Source: Flavitalea plasmicola
GTDB lineage: Bacteria; Bacteroidota; Bacteroidia; Chitinophagales; Chitinophagaceae
Length of the DNA: 64,000 bases
Reading direction: 5' to 3'
Assembly: GCF_030546645.1 (NCBI RefSeq)
Contig: NZ_JAUOTO010000009.1
Span: 186,001 to 250,000, forward strand
Shown: positions 44,103-54,884 of the stretch, piece after piece
Position numbering within the stretch: the first letter of the stretch is position 1
Layout: each line of letters starts with the position of its first letter
Translations under genes and position numbers: made by a program
Notes under the pieces: generated by a model
Seen by the model: the letters and a program-made list of their open reading frames with translations, nothing else
What the model was told of the DNA's origin: nothing
The model's database searches: none

Positions 44103-45643
44103 TAGGTGAATTCAGCCAATACATTTATATCCGGGTCCGGGAGGATCGTTGTTGGTTCAGCCACCAGCGGTATCCGGACCTGGTTTTTTTTGTCCGTTAT
44201 CTCCATGGAATAGGGGGCTCCGTCTATGGAGAGGTTCAAGGTGAAATGATAGATATAGGATTGTAGTTGGGTAGATTCGAGGATGAGTGAAGCGTTGGCG
44301 GTGTCGTAATGCCAGATGAGATGGATGGAGGGGTGACCCGGGATATAGAGCCATTGATGAAAGAAGGAGCGGAGGTCCTGACCGCTGACGGACTCCATGA
44401 TCTTTTCGAAGTCATCCGAGGAAGCATTTTTGTTGCGATATGCATTGTAATAGGCGGAGATACCTTTCCAGAAAAGCGAGTCGCCTATTTTTCTCCGCAG
44501 CATGTGGAGGACCCAGCTACCTTTCTGGTAGCTGTTGGGATTGAGCAGCTGCATATAGTCATCTTTGACGGAGGTGTCCACCACCGGTGACCATCTCTTT
44601 TTTTCGAAGGAGATGACCTGGGTCCTGTCTTTCCGCATGCCGGCTTTCAGTGTGTCTGTTCCAAATTTATTTTCCAGGTAGCAGTGGGTCATATAGGTGG
44701 CGAAGCCTTCGCTGAGCCAGAGGTGCTGCCATTCCGACTCGGTGGCTGCATCGCCGAACCATTGATGCGCTATTTCATGCGCCATCAGGGATGCTATGCT
44801 TTTTGAACCGACGGAGTTCTCAAAGTAAAAGATGGCGCTGGCATTCTCCAGGCCTCCGAAGCGCGTTTTTGATTGAACGTTACCGCATTTTTCGAAGGGG
44901 TAAGGGCCGATGTGATGGATATAGAAGGGGAGGATCTCCAGGGCATGGGCATAGCTATGGAAGCCTGTGTCTTTATTTTCCGGGTAGACGTAATTATAAA
45001 CGGGGATGCCTTCGGCGTCACCCGGATGATCGACGGCGAAATCGGCGATACCTATTACCATTATCTTGGGGGAAAGGGGCACGGACTCTTTCCAATGAGT
45101 GGCTTTCAGATGATGGGGCAGGGATTTTTCTTCCAGGAGGGCGCCGTTGGCTACCACGGTGTAATGATCGGGCGCGATGATCCGCCAATCTACGGTTGCT
45201 TTGTCGGAAGGGTGGTCTACGCAGGGCAGCCAGTTATGTGCGCGGTCCGGCCAGTTGTCCCCAAAGAAGCCACGATGACCGAATTTATTATTGGAGATGA
45301 TCAGGCCGTCGGCGGGGACGCCTTCGTACCGGATGTCGCAGGTGTATTGCTGGTGGGGTTTGCCGGCGCCGTAGATGATGAGATGGGCTTGTGTCTGGCG
45401 GAAGGTTGCGGGTTTGTTGTCGATCTTTACCGAAGAGACGGACATGCCTGACAGGTCCAGGAGGAAACTGTCGGCTGCTTTTTTGAATTCCAGGATGATG
45501 GCAGCGTTGCCAGCGATCCTGTTGTTGTCGTCGTTGACCTTTATAGAAAAGTCATAATGGAGGACATCGATTGCAGGGTTGTAGGATTGGCCAAGGGTCG
45601 TTTGTGATAGGACGAGCAGCGGCAGCCAAAAAAGTTTGTTCAT
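44099..45643 (-). CDS. M1-family aminopeptidase, exported
   Basis: 514 residues from the ATG at 45643, giving a signal peptide ([19 protein letters not shown]). The exopeptidase motif is G-G-L-E-N, and the zinc site is H-E-I-A-H at 289-293 with the third ligand Glu312. The protein ends soon after the catalytic domain and lacks the long C-terminal region of large M1 enzymes. It would trim amino-terminal residues from peptides in the periplasm. Its start overlaps the stop of the molybdopterin oxidoreductase gene by 4 bases, so the pair is co-transcribed. Confidence 0.92.
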   Translation of the reverse strand: MNKLFWLPLLVLSQTTLGQSYNPAIDVLHYDFSIKVNDDNNRIAGNAAIILEFKKAADSFLLDLSGMSVSSVKIDNKPATFRQTQAHLIIYGAGKPHQQYTCDIRYEGVPADGLIISNNKFGHRGFFGDNWPDRAHNWLPCVDHPSDKATVDWRIIAPDHYTVVANGALLEEKSLPHHLKATHWKESVPLSPKIMVIGIADFAVDHPGDAEGIPVYNYVYPENKDTGFHSYAHALEILPFYIHHIGPYPFEKCGNVQSKTRFGGLENASAIFYFENSVGSKSIASLMAHEIAHQWFGDAATESEWQHLWLSEGFATYMTHCYLENKFGTDTLKAGMRKDRTQVISFEKKRWSPVVDTSVKDDYMQLLNPNSYQKGSWVLHMLRRKIGDSLFWKGISAYYNAYRNKNASSDDFEKIMESVSGQDLRSFFHQWLYIPGHPSIHLIWHYDTANASLILESTQLQSYIYHFTLNLSIDGAPYSMEITDKKNQVRIPLVAEPTTILPDPDINVLAEFTY

Positions 45644-47826
45644 ATTTTGTTGATGTCGAAGGGCAGGCGACGGATCCTTTTTCCTGTTGCCGCGAAGATG
45701 GCATTGCATAGGGCGGGTGCGACGGGAGGAAGACCCGGTTCTCCCACGCCTTTGATGACGGCGCCGCCTTCGGCGAGGATATGTACCTCCACCGGCGGCA
45801 TCTCGTTGATACGCAGCATGCGGTTGTTATGAAAATTAGAGGGGATGGCCTGGCCTTTTTCAAACCGGATGGCGTCTTTCGTGGCAGCCGTGATGGCCAT
45901 GACGATGGCGCCTTCCACCTGTGCCTCTACCATGCTGGGGTTGACGACGGTGCCCAGATCGATGACGGCGTACACTTTTTCTATTTTGACGCCGCCGCCG
46001 GATGTGGAGGAGACTTCCACCACGTTGCCGGCCAGCCCTGCGAAAAATTCATATTGGGCGACGCCTCTGCCCCAGCCTTTTGGAAGGGGTTGATCCCAGT
46101 TGGATACTTCTTTTAATTTGAGGAGCACTTTTTTGGTATCGGAGGGGGCTGACAGCATTTCCAGGCGGAAGGCCATGGGGTCTTTGCCGGCGGCAACGGC
46201 CATTTCATCGATGAATGATTCGTGGGCATAGGCCAGCGTGGAGCTCGTGACGGAGCGCCAGGCCTGCATGGGAATATGAATATCCGCGAAGACATAGGCG
46301 TTCTTCATGTTAGGGATCTCATATTTCTGATCGCTGATGCCTTCCGTCATGGATCTATCCGGCTTTGTCTTATCGTACTTGTCGTTCTTGGTGGCGTTGA
46401 TGGAAGGGGAGACGACCTTGTGCTGGAAAGCCAGTGCTTTTCCGTCAGCGGACAAGGCGCCGCGCATGGCGGAGAAGGTCATGGGCCGGAAGGGGCCCAT
46501 CCGGGTGTCATCCTCTCTTGTCCAGATCACTTTTACCGGCCTGCCTGCAGCTTTCGAGATGAAAGCTGCTTCGGATGCAAAATCGGAGGCCAGGCGCCGG
46601 CCGAATCCTCCGCCTAAAAAATTGATGTGGGGTGTGATATTATCTTCGGGTATGCCCAGGGTTTGAGCCAGCTCTCTTTTGATCAATGAGGCGCCCTGGG
46701 ACGAGGTCCATATGTCTACCTTATCGTCCTCTTTCCAGTGGGCGAGGCAGTTCATCGGCTCCATGGTAGAATGGGATACGACGGGTGTTTCGTACAGGGC
46801 TTCCAGCTTTTTAGGCGCCTCCTGCATGGCTTTGTCGAAGTCCCCGCTGTTGTGTGCGATGAGACCATCGGACTTTGCCAGTTCACGCAGGTGCTGTTCG
46901 AATCCTGTGGTGCTGAACTGGTCCAGACCCTGGTGATCCCATTGTATTTTGAGGGCTTTTCTTCCTTTGACGGCGGCCCAGTAATTTTCCGCCACCACGG
47001 CAACGCCTTCGTCCCTGTGTTTGCCTTGGACGCGCAGGGCTTTGACCACTTTCAGCACGCCGGGTACTTTGAGCGCGGCGGTGTCGTCGAAGCTGACCAG
47101 TTTGCTGCCCAGGACGGGGCAGCGTTCCACGGAAGCGAAGGCCATGCCGGGAAGGGAGGCGTCGATGCCGAACATGGCAGAACCGTTCACCTTGAGGGGG
47201 ACATCCGCTCTGGCGGAGGGTTTGCCCAGTATTTTAAAGTCCTTAGGATCCTTCAGTGTGGGATTGGCGGGGACTGCTATCATAGCGGCAGCTTCTACGA
47301 GCTGGCCATAGCCCAGTGACTTACCGGAGGGCTGGTGTACAATGGTGGCGTTGCCTGCCGCAGCGCATTCCGACACCGGGACATTCCATTGTTTGGCGGC
47401 GGCAGACTGCAGCATTTCCCGGGCAGCGGCGCCGACCTTCCGTAATTTGGTATAGCCTCCTCTTATGGAAGAGCTGCCGCCGGCGGACTGGCTGTCGATG
47501 CCTTTTTGCCCGGAGCTGGTGATGACGTGCACCATATCCAGGGGGACTTCCAGCTCTTCTGCCACCAGCGCCGTGACGGACTGGTAGGTGCCCTGGCCCA
47601 TCTCTGGTTTGGGATTGAAGAAAGTGATCTTACCGGACCTGTCGATGGAGAGGTAGGGCGTCAGTCCGAAGGGCTCGGAGGGATCGGGCCCCGGGAGGCC
47701 GCTGAGATTGGTGAGGCGTGCTGTACCGGCGGCGTCTGCGGCGGAGAATCCCAATATGAGGGCGATGCCGGTCAGGCCGGTGTTTTTGAGAAATTCCCTG
47801 CGCGGCATTGGTTGTGTGGCAGACAT
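45640..47826 (-). CDS. Xanthine dehydrogenase family molybdopterin-binding subunit (IorB-like), Tat-exported
   Basis: 728 residues. The N-terminus [17 protein letters not shown] is a twin-arginine signal, so it is folded before export. The body shows the large-subunit signatures of isoquinoline 1-oxidoreductase/aldehyde oxidase relatives ([33 protein letters not shown]). Such proteins bind a molybdenum cofactor and need a [2Fe-2S] subunit, usually coded beside them. That gene is absent here; the nearest neighbours are a peptidase and DUF1345. Substrate unknown. Confidence 0.88.
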   Translation of the reverse strand: MSATQPMPRREFLKNTGLTGIALILGFSAADAAGTARLTNLSGLPGPDPSEPFGLTPYLSIDRSGKITFFNPKPEMGQGTYQSVTALVAEELEVPLDMVHVITSSGQKGIDSQSAGGSSSIRGGYTKLRKVGAAAREMLQSAAAKQWNVPVSECAAAGNATIVHQPSGKSLGYGQLVEAAAMIAVPANPTLKDPKDFKILGKPSARADVPLKVNGSAMFGIDASLPGMAFASVERCPVLGSKLVSFDDTAALKVPGVLKVVKALRVQGKHRDEGVAVVAENYWAAVKGRKALKIQWDHQGLDQFSTTGFEQHLRELAKSDGLIAHNSGDFDKAMQEAPKKLEALYETPVVSHSTMEPMNCLAHWKEDDKVDIWTSSQGASLIKRELAQTLGIPEDNITPHINFLGGGFGRRLASDFASEAAFISKAAGRPVKVIWTREDDTRMGPFRPMTFSAMRGALSADGKALAFQHKVVSPSINATKNDKYDKTKPDRSMTEGISDQKYEIPNMKNAYVFADIHIPMQAWRSVTSSTLAYAHESFIDEMAVAAGKDPMAFRLEMLSAPSDTKKVLLKLKEVSNWDQPLPKGWGRGVAQYEFFAGLAGNVVEVSSTSGGGVKIEKVYAVIDLGTVVNPSMVEAQVEGAIVMAITAATKDAIRFEKGQAIPSNFHNNRMLRINEMPPVEVHILAEGGAVIKGVGEPGLPPVAPALCNAIFAATGKRIRRLPFDINKI

Positions 47827-47939
47827 ACGGGAAAATTTACTTAAATATACTGAATTTTAGGGGGACCGACCCGGGGCGGCAGGCGGGGATAGCGAGACTA
47901 ATTTTTTGAGTAGTGCCGGCAAGCGGTTAAATTGCAGAT

Positions 47940-48626
47940 ATGGCGGAATATGTTAAAGCTCCTCATTGGTTTTACCGGATCAAGGCAATTTATAAATTGC
48001 TGGTCTGTCTGGGAGTGGCGGTCCTGGTGTTCCTTTTGTTGCTGCCTGTGAAAATGGAGGGGGCTTCCAGGACCATGCTGGGCTGGGATGTTTTCAGCCT
48101 GTGTATGATCGTCATCTATGCTGCTATTTTTTCTGCAGTGTGTCCGAAACAGCTGCGGGTGCTGGCCAGCCGCGAAGATGAGAGCCGGCCCGTGGTTTTT
48201 ACTATCGTGGTGGTTGCTATTATTGGAAGCCTGGGCGGGGTATTGCTGTTGTTGAAGAACCAGGGGGGATGGCTGTTGCCTAAATGGTTGGAGACCATCA
48301 TCTATATTACCGGCGTGACATTTTCGTGGTTGCTGCTGCATATGCTTTTCACCAGTAAATATGCCCATCTGTATTATGCCAACCATCCCAGTCAAAAAGG
48401 CCAGATCGCCAAGGGACTGGATATTCCCGGGGATGAGGCGCCTGACTATATGGACTTTGCCTATTTTGCTTTTGTCATCGGGATGACCTTCCAGGTGTCG
48501 GACATCGAGATCACGTCTAAACGTATGCGGCGACTGGTGCTCATACATGGGTTGATATCTTTCCTTTTCAACACGGTGATCGTGGCGTTGACGATCAATG
48601 TGGTGGTGGATCTGCAGGGGAAGTAA
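47940..48626 (+). CDS. DUF1345 membrane protein
   Basis: 228 residues with five to six membrane helices (starting near residues 20, 50, 85, 115, 170 and 200) and the conserved pattern H-M-L-F-T-S-K-Y-A-H-L-Y-Y and Y-F-A-F-V-I-G-M-T-F-Q-V-S-D, typical of DUF1345. The family is uncharacterised and lies in the inner membrane. It stands alone between the divergent oxidoreductase and the lacI gene. Its upstream region shares the 12-mer CTAATTTTTTGA with the region before the SusC gene. Confidence 0.85.
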   Translation: MAEYVKAPHWFYRIKAIYKLLVCLGVAVLVFLLLLPVKMEGASRTMLGWDVFSLCMIVIYAAIFSAVCPKQLRVLASREDESRPVVFTIVVVAIIGSLGGVLLLLKNQGGWLLPKWLETIIYITGVTFSWLLLHMLFTSKYAHLYYANHPSQKGQIAKGLDIPGDEAPDYMDFAYFAFVIGMTFQVSDIEITSKRMRRLVLIHGLISFLFNTVIVALTINVVVDLQGK

Positions 48627-48666
48627 AAGAAAACCAAAAATTATTTTTTTTATAAAGGGGATTATT

Positions 48667-48674
48667 TATATTTG
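48667..48674 (+). promoter_or_regulatory. -7 box of the lacI-type gene
   Basis: TATATTTG matches TAnnTTTG and lies 18 bases before the ATG at 48692, so transcription would start around 48681, inside the palindrome at 48679-48692. No clear -33 element. Confidence 0.5.
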
Positions 48675-48678
48675 AAAA

Positions 48679-48692
48679 TGATTACGTATTCA
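48679..48692. promoter_or_regulatory. Candidate LacI operator overlapping the lacI start
   Basis: TGATTACGTATTCA differs by one base from the perfect palindrome TGAATACGTATTCA. It covers the expected transcription start and the first base of the start codon. The same element stands before susC at 49745-49758. The central ACGT is typical of LacI-family operators. Confidence 0.65.
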
Positions 48693-49720
48693 TGACAATA
48701 GATCCAACCAAGACCGACTTGAAAAAAAATTACACATCGCAGGATGTTGCGGCGATAGCGGGGGTTTCGCAGTCCACGGTTTCGCGGGTATTTGCCGGCA
48801 ATACGAATGTGTCAGAAAAGAAGCGGAAGAAGATACTGGCGGCGGCGGCGAAGCTGGATTACAAGCCGAATGCCCATGCCAGGAGCCTGATCACGCGTAA
48901 GACGATGATGATCGGGATCGTGATGCGTAATATCCGTAATCCTTTCTATTCAGCCGTCCTGGAGATATTTCACAACAGGTTATCGGCCAGGGGGTATCAT
49001 CTTATCTTCATCAATTCAGAGAATGAGGAGATCCAGGAGAGTGAGATCACGCAGCTGCTGGAATACAATGTGGAGGGGGTGATCATCACCGATGCATTAT
49101 TGTCTTCGTCGGCCAGCCAGAAGTTCAAGCGGTATGGCATTACGGTGGTATTGTTCAACAGGTACACCGAACACCTGGAAAGTAGTGCTGTATTTTGCGA
49201 TAATTACCTGGCAGCCAAGCAGATTGCGGCTTACCTCGTAGAGATGGGGCATAAATCTTTCGCTTTTGTTTCCGGGCCCTCGGACACGTCCACCACGATC
49301 GACCGGCTGAAGGGGTTCAAGGAGGTTCTGGATGACAGGAAGATAAAGGACCTGACGATCGAGCCGGGGAATTACACTTTCGAGAGCGGTTACAGGGCTG
49401 CGCAGGAGCTGATGACGAGGAATAAGAATATCGACTGTATCTTTTGCGGCAATGATATCATAGCGTTGGGGGTAATGGATGCTATCAGGACGATTGGTTT
49501 GAGGATCCCCGAGGATGTTTCGGTGGTAGGGTTTGACAATATCCGGATGTCGGAATGGCCTTCTTATGCGCTGACGACCTGGGAGCAACCTTTGGAAGAG
49601 ATGGTGGACAGTGCCGTGGAATTGATGATTAAAGAGATCAATGAGAAGGACGCTCCCATGCAGGTGGTGATGATGAAGGGTCACCTGGTAGTCAGGAATT
49701 CCGTGCGGTCGAGGAAATGA
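48692..49720 (+). CDS. LacI-family transcriptional regulator
   Basis: 342 residues. A classical N-terminal helix-turn-helix (T-S-Q-D-V-A-A-I-A-G-V-S-Q-S-T-V-S-R-V-F) and hinge (Y-K-P-N-A-H-A-R-S-L) are followed by a periplasmic-binding-protein-like effector domain (I-G-I-V-M-R-N-I-R-N-P-F-Y). It lies 151 bases upstream of the susC gene in the same direction. Matching palindromes at its own start and before susC suggest that it represses both itself and the locus, with a sugar or its phosphate as inducer. Confidence 0.92.
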   Translation: MTIDPTKTDLKKNYTSQDVAAIAGVSQSTVSRVFAGNTNVSEKKRKKILAAAAKLDYKPNAHARSLITRKTMMIGIVMRNIRNPFYSAVLEIFHNRLSARGYHLIFINSENEEIQESEITQLLEYNVEGVIITDALLSSSASQKFKRYGITVVLFNRYTEHLESSAVFCDNYLAAKQIAAYLVEMGHKSFAFVSGPSDTSTTIDRLKGFKEVLDDRKIKDLTIEPGNYTFESGYRAAQELMTRNKNIDCIFCGNDIIALGVMDAIRTIGLRIPEDVSVVGFDNIRMSEWPSYALTTWEQPLEEMVDSAVELMIKEINEKDAPMQVVMMKGHLVVRNSVRSRK

Positions 49721-49744
49721 TCTTTTTTTTGTCCTCTAATTTTT

Positions 49745-49758
49745 TGAATACGTAGTCA
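49745..49758. promoter_or_regulatory. Candidate LacI operator upstream of susC
   Basis: TGAATACGTAGTCA differs by one base from the palindrome TGAATACGTATTCA and by two from the site at the lacI start. It lies 113 bases before the susC ATG at 49872 and just downstream of a T-rich stretch. Confidence 0.65.
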
Positions 49759-49871
49759 TTTTATACCAGGCATTGATTAATAGCGGTTTTTAAAAAAGAC
49801 GATTGCCAGCCGGGCTTGATTGGGACTTGGTAAAAAGGGAAATTATTTTTTAACCAATAACTATCAGTTTT

Positions 49872-52800
49872 ATGAGAATTGCTGCTACTAAGAGGATCAC
49901 GGGGTCTGTCTTCCGTGATCTCTTCAACCGGGATGGGAGGCGCCATACCGGTCTCCGGTGTTTCTTCCTACTGCTGGCATTGTGTTGTGGTTTGCTGGAG
50001 GTGAGAGCAGAGGTCCTTTCATTTGTGCTTTCCGGGACCATTGTCAACGAGCGGAGCGAACCGATGCCGGGGGCGAACATCGCGGTGATCGGATCTGCTT
50101 CGAAAGGCGCAACGACGGATGTATATGGGAAGTTCCTGCTGGAAGCGGAAAGCGAGGGGGATTCGATCGTCGTGACATTTGTGGGCTATAAGCAGCTGCG
50201 AATGAGGATTGGGAACCTGGGCGGCAGAAGGGATGTCGTCATTAAGATGGAGCCGGATAAGGAGGGGCAGAAGCTGAACGAATCGGTGGTGATAGGTTTT
50301 GGCTCACAGAAAAAGAATTCGATCACGGGGGCTGTAGCGACGGTGAAGGTGGGCGATCTGCAGCAAGTGGCCACGCCCTCGTTGTCCAATGCCATCGGCG
50401 GCAGGCTACCGGGGATCATCACAAGGCAGACATCGGGAGAGCCGGGCTATGACGCGGCCAATGTATTTATCAGGGGATTGGGAACCTTTACGGGCAACAC
50501 AAGTCCCCTGATCCTGGTGGATGGTGTGGAGAGGGACATGAACCAGCTGAATGTGCAGGAGGTAGAAAGTTTTTCGATATTGAAAGATGCGTCGGCAACG
50601 GCTGTGTATGGCATCAGGGGCGCCAATGGAGTGATATTGATCAACACCAAAAGAGGTGTGTCGGGGCCGCCCAGGGTAAGCTTCCGGACCGAGAACGCCC
50701 AGTTGTCCCCCTTGCGCCTGCCGAAATTCATCAACAGCTATGAGTATGCGTCGCTGGCCAACGAGGCTACCACACGGGGCGGGGCGCCGCAACCCTTCTA
50801 TACGCCTACGCAGGTGCAGGGATACAAGGACCATTCCGACCCTTACCTTTATCCGGATGTGGACTGGGTGGATGTGGTCTTGAGGAAACATACCTTCCAG
50901 ACCATCAACAATCTCAGCCTCACCGGCGGTAATCAGACGTTCAAGTACTACACGAATGTGGGATATACGGTCCAACAAGGGCTTTACAATGAGGACAAGA
51001 CCATCCCGTACCCCACGAATACCAGCTATAAGCGATATAATTTCAGGAGCAACGTGGATGTCAATCTAAGCAAGAGCCTCTCCATGTCGCTGAACCTGGG
51101 AGGGATCACGTCTAACGGGAATTATCCGGGCAATGGGGCTTTCCTGATCATGGAGTCCATCAATCTCACTCCGAATAACGCGTATCCTGTGAGGAATCCG
51201 AACGGATCTATTCCGGGGTCGGGGACTTTTCTCGGGATGAGCCCTTTTTCGAAGACGACGCAGTCGGGATATACCAAGGAGTTCCGGAGCACTATACAGA
51301 GTTCACTGGGGACCAAGTGGGACCTCTCCTCCATCGTGACAAAGGGGTTGTACCTGAAGGGCCTCTTTGCCTATGATTTTTATGATGTGCAGGGTAATGG
51401 CAGGCCAAAGCAGCCGCAGACGTACCAGTACCTGGGCAAGGACGCCAACGGGCAGGACAAGTATAAACTGATCCTGACGGAGAGCCCGCTGGGCTATACG
51501 AGATATAATGTCAGCAACAGGGCTTATTACCTGGAAGCGTCGGTGAACTATGACCGGACGTTTGGCAGGCATACGGTGAACGGGCTTTTGCTGGGTAACA
51601 GGAGGGAGTATGTCGATCTCACCGCCGCCAACTCCATCGACAATATTCCTTTCAGAAGGCAGGGATTGGCGGGTCGGGTGACTTATGATTATGACACCCG
51701 TTATCTGCTGCAATTTGATGCGGGCTATAATGGATCGGAGAACTTTCCGCCCGGAAAGCGATATGGATTCTTCCCTTCCGTGGCTGTTGGCTGGGTCCCC
51801 TCCAAGGAGAAATTCTGGAATGTGAATGTCATCAATTATTTAAAATTCAGGGCTTCGTATGGCAAGTCGGGGAATGATCAGATAGGCGGGGCGAGGTTCC
51901 TTTATCAAACGACCATCAACAAGAATGCAGCGAATTATCTTTTCGGACAGAGCCAGACCACTACGACGGGCGCCTTTGCCGAGGCGAGGATCGGTAATAA
52001 TGATATATCGTGGGAAGTCTCGGAGAAGGCAAATATCGGGACGGACATGGAATTGTTCAATGGCCGGGTCACGCTGACCGTGGATGTTTTCAGGGAGCAC
52101 CGGACGGGCATACTCCTGCAGCTGCAGCAGATACCCAGCTCTGCCGGCTACCCCGGCTCCAACATTCCCTATGCCAACCTGGGAGTGGTGAACAACCATG
52201 GCATCGAAGGCAATATAGAGATCCGTAACAGGACGAAGGGAGGGTTTTATTATTCATTCCAGGGCAATTTCACGTTTGCCCGGAATAAGATCGTAGAGGA
52301 CAACAGCCCGACGAAGCCGTTTGCCTATCAGAATTCCAGAGGACAGAGCATCAAACGTTTCTATGGCTTTGTCGCGGATGGATTGTATAAGGACCAGGCG
52401 GATGTCGCCAAGGGGCCTGACCAGACGTATCTCCAGACGGTGATCCGGCCCGGGGATATCAGGTACAAGGATCTGAATGGAGATGGCAAGATCAATGCGG
52501 ACGATCAGACCTATATCGGATTTTCCCGTACACCGGAGATCATGTTTGGTTTTGGAGGCACCATCGCCTACAAGGGAGTCGATCTCAGTATTTTCTTTGC
52601 GGGGGCTGCGCGGACCAGCATGTACATGTCGGGGCGCAGCACCTGGGCATTTGCGGATGGGGTAGGCGTTTACAATGTGACCAGGGAGTATTTCGATCAC
52701 CGTTGGATAGCGGGCGCCGATAATTCCAAAGCCGAATACCCGGGTATCCTGGATGTGAAATCCACCAATAATTTCAACACCAGCACCCAATGGCTCAGGA

Positions 52801-53018
52801 ACGGCAATTACCTGCGCGTCAAGTCAGCGGAAGTAGGCTATAATTTCCCCAGGAACCTGACACAGCGGGTGCATATCAGCAATTTCCGACTATTTATCAA
52901 CGGATCGAACCTGGGCCTATGGGATCATATCAGGATCGTGAATCCTGAGGATGACGGACCGAATGAGAACTATCCTTTACAGCGAAGCATCAATTTCGGG
53001 GCGCAAGTGACATTTTAA
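49872..53018 (+). CDS. susC: SusC/RagA-type TonB-linked outer-membrane transporter
   Basis: 1048 residues. A long N-terminus with a hydrophobic segment (C-F-F-L-L-L-A-L-C-C-G-L-L-E-V-R-A) serves as signal peptide. A CarboxypepD_reg-like domain (~54-130) and a SusC plug follow: F-G-S-Q-K-K-N-S-I-T-G-A-V, L-V-D-G-V-E-R-D, K-D-A-S-A-T-A-V-Y-G-I-R-G-A-N-G-V-I-L-I-N-T-K. The long barrel ends in F-G-A-Q-V-T-F. It imports oligomers across the outer membrane together with the SusD-type lipoprotein coded 20 bases downstream. Confidence 0.95.
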   Translation: MRIAATKRITGSVFRDLFNRDGRRHTGLRCFFLLLALCCGLLEVRAEVLSFVLSGTIVNERSEPMPGANIAVIGSASKGATTDVYGKFLLEAESEGDSIVVTFVGYKQLRMRIGNLGGRRDVVIKMEPDKEGQKLNESVVIGFGSQKKNSITGAVATVKVGDLQQVATPSLSNAIGGRLPGIITRQTSGEPGYDAANVFIRGLGTFTGNTSPLILVDGVERDMNQLNVQEVESFSILKDASATAVYGIRGANGVILINTKRGVSGPPRVSFRTENAQLSPLRLPKFINSYEYASLANEATTRGGAPQPFYTPTQVQGYKDHSDPYLYPDVDWVDVVLRKHTFQTINNLSLTGGNQTFKYYTNVGYTVQQGLYNEDKTIPYPTNTSYKRYNFRSNVDVNLSKSLSMSLNLGGITSNGNYPGNGAFLIMESINLTPNNAYPVRNPNGSIPGSGTFLGMSPFSKTTQSGYTKEFRSTIQSSLGTKWDLSSIVTKGLYLKGLFAYDFYDVQGNGRPKQPQTYQYLGKDANGQDKYKLILTESPLGYTRYNVSNRAYYLEASVNYDRTFGRHTVNGLLLGNRREYVDLTAANSIDNIPFRRQGLAGRVTYDYDTRYLLQFDAGYNGSENFPPGKRYGFFPSVAVGWVPSKEKFWNVNVINYLKFRASYGKSGNDQIGGARFLYQTTINKNAANYLFGQSQTTTTGAFAEARIGNNDISWEVSEKANIGTDMELFNGRVTLTVDVFREHRTGILLQLQQIPSSAGYPGSNIPYANLGVVNNHGIEGNIEIRNRTKGGFYYSFQGNFTFARNKIVEDNSPTKPFAYQNSRGQSIKRFYGFVADGLYKDQADVAKGPDQTYLQTVIRPGDIRYKDLNGDGKINADDQTYIGFSRTPEIMFGFGGTIAYKGVDLSIFFAGAARTSMYMSGRSTWAFADGVGVYNVTREYFDHRWIAGADNSKAEYPGILDVKSTNNFNTSTQWLRNGNYLRVKSAEVGYNFPRNLTQRVHISNFRLFINGSNLGLWDHIRIVNPEDDGPNENYPLQRSINFGAQVTF

Positions 53019-53038
53019 AACCATCAAATCATTCCATC

Positions 53039-54847
53039 ATGAAATCGATTATAAGAACGATTGCCGGGGTGCTGCTGTTGTTCCTGTCGGCTGCCTGCAA
53101 AAAAGATTATCTGAACAAGGCGCCGGATGACGATCTTACGCTAACCCAGGTATTTGCCAACAGGGATTACGCCATGAATTTTCTCAGTAATATCTATACT
53201 TCCCTGCCTGTAGAACGGCGTATGGTTGATAACGATCCCAACGGCAATCCATTTGTCGGCGCTTCAGACGATATGGAGCAGATGTATCCGCCCAGCTTCA
53301 GCAATTCCATGAATGCCGGATCGTGGGGGCCTACTACCTATACGATCGACCCGTGGACAGCCAATTATGTCGGCATCCGTAAAGCCAATCTTTTCATAGA
53401 GAACGTGGATAAGGTGCCGTTGGATGATTTTTTTACTTCGGACCTGCGGTCGAAGCTGAAAGGGGAAGCCTTATTCTTACGCGCCTACTATCATTTCCTG
53501 CTTATGCGGGTATATGGCGCCGTACCTATTTCCGACCATAGCGTGGCATTTACCGATGACCTTAAAGCCATTCGCCGGGCCCCTGTCGATAAGTGCGCGG
53601 CTTTTGTAGCTGCCGAATGCGACAAGGCAGCTGCGCTCCTGCCCGCCAATATTACGAATGCGACGGATTATGGCCGGCCTACGAAGGCCGTCTGCCTGGC
53701 ATTGAAAGCAAGGGTGCTGTTGTATATGGCAAGTCCGTTGTGGAATGGCAACCCGGACTATAAGGATATTAAGAACGACGACGGCACCCGGCTGTTCCCT
53801 GATGGGGATGCCAGCAGGTGGCAGGCTGCCGCGAATGCCGCGAAAGCATGTATTGACCAGGCGGAGTCGGCCGGGTATGGGTTATACCGGAGCGCCAGCA
53901 ATGACCCTGTAAAAAATTACCAGGAAATCTTCTATGTGAATAATAACAAGGAAGTGCTGTTTGCCAATAATGCGGGTTTTTTTAATGACAATGATGTGTA
54001 CAGTGACCCGAGGAGCACTTATTCGGGGTTCACGCTTAACAGCATTACGCAGAATATCGTGGACGACTATGAGATGGCGGATGGCACGCGGCCGATCCTG
54101 GGTTATAATGCCGATTACACGCCCATCATCAACCCCGCTTCCAGCTATACGGAGACCGGTTTTGCGGCGGCTGCGGATCCCAATGGGAATTATGCGGCCG
54201 GGACGAGTAATATGTATGTGAACAGGGAGCCTCGTTTTTATGCCAGCATCCATTTTTCCGGTCAGCCCTGGAAGAATAGTCCCGGGCTTGAATTCTGGTA
54301 TAAAGGCGCTGACGGTAAGCTGGGCGCAGGCGCGGGTAACTATACGAAAACGGGTTATTTGCCCAAGAAATGCTCCGACCCCAGCTTTACCTGGGTGCCT
54401 AAGCATGAGGTGCTGCGTACCTGGATACTTTTCAGGCTGGGAGAGCAATACCTGAATTATGCAGAGGCGCTGAATGAAGCGCAGGGGCCGGGGGGAGATG
54501 TCTATAAATATGTGAACCTGATCAGGGATCGCAGCGGCCTGCCAGGGCTGCCGGCGGGGCTTTCGAAAGACGAGATGCGGGAGCGGATACATCATGAACG
54601 CCGCATCGAATTATTTTATGAGACGCACCGGTATTTCGATGCACACCGGTGGAAGATAGCCGAACAGACGGAAGGAGGCGACATCCTCGGCCTGAATATT
54701 TTTGCAGGTGATACCAAGACAGACCCTGCTTTTTTTCAAAGGGTATTGGTGGAGAAGCGTGTTTTTGAAAAGAAGCATTACTTATGGCCGATGCAGCAAC
54801 GAGAGCGGGACAAGAACCCCAAACTGGTGCAGAATTATGGCTGGTAG
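53039..54847 (+). CDS. susD: SusD/RagB-type surface glycan-binding lipoprotein
   Basis: 602 residues. The lipobox L-S-A-A-C places the lipidated cysteine at residue 20. Helical TPR-like segments with conserved features of the family (K-G-E-A-L-F-L-R-A-Y-Y-H-F-L-L-M-R-V-Y-G, R-I-H-H-E-R-R-I-E-L-F-Y-E-T-H-R-Y-F-D-A-H-R-W) are clear. It closes over the SusC channel to capture ligand. The long family length fits a large or branched substrate, but specificity cannot be read from sequence. Confidence 0.95.
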   Translation: MKSIIRTIAGVLLLFLSAACKKDYLNKAPDDDLTLTQVFANRDYAMNFLSNIYTSLPVERRMVDNDPNGNPFVGASDDMEQMYPPSFSNSMNAGSWGPTTYTIDPWTANYVGIRKANLFIENVDKVPLDDFFTSDLRSKLKGEALFLRAYYHFLLMRVYGAVPISDHSVAFTDDLKAIRRAPVDKCAAFVAAECDKAAALLPANITNATDYGRPTKAVCLALKARVLLYMASPLWNGNPDYKDIKNDDGTRLFPDGDASRWQAAANAAKACIDQAESAGYGLYRSASNDPVKNYQEIFYVNNNKEVLFANNAGFFNDNDVYSDPRSTYSGFTLNSITQNIVDDYEMADGTRPILGYNADYTPIINPASSYTETGFAAAADPNGNYAAGTSNMYVNREPRFYASIHFSGQPWKNSPGLEFWYKGADGKLGAGAGNYTKTGYLPKKCSDPSFTWVPKHEVLRTWILFRLGEQYLNYAEALNEAQGPGGDVYKYVNLIRDRSGLPGLPAGLSKDEMRERIHHERRIELFYETHRYFDAHRWKIAEQTEGGDILGLNIFAGDTKTDPAFFQRVLVEKRVFEKKHYLWPMQQRERDKNPKLVQNYGW

Positions 54848-54884
54848 AATTGTGGCAGGTAGTTCTTTTTAAAAGTCGTACTAT

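Noticed and set aside
47898-47909. CTAATTTTTTGA shared by the DUF1345 and susC upstream regions as a common regulator site
   Set aside because: It is a T-run that can arise by chance, not symmetric, and the two genes have no functional link.
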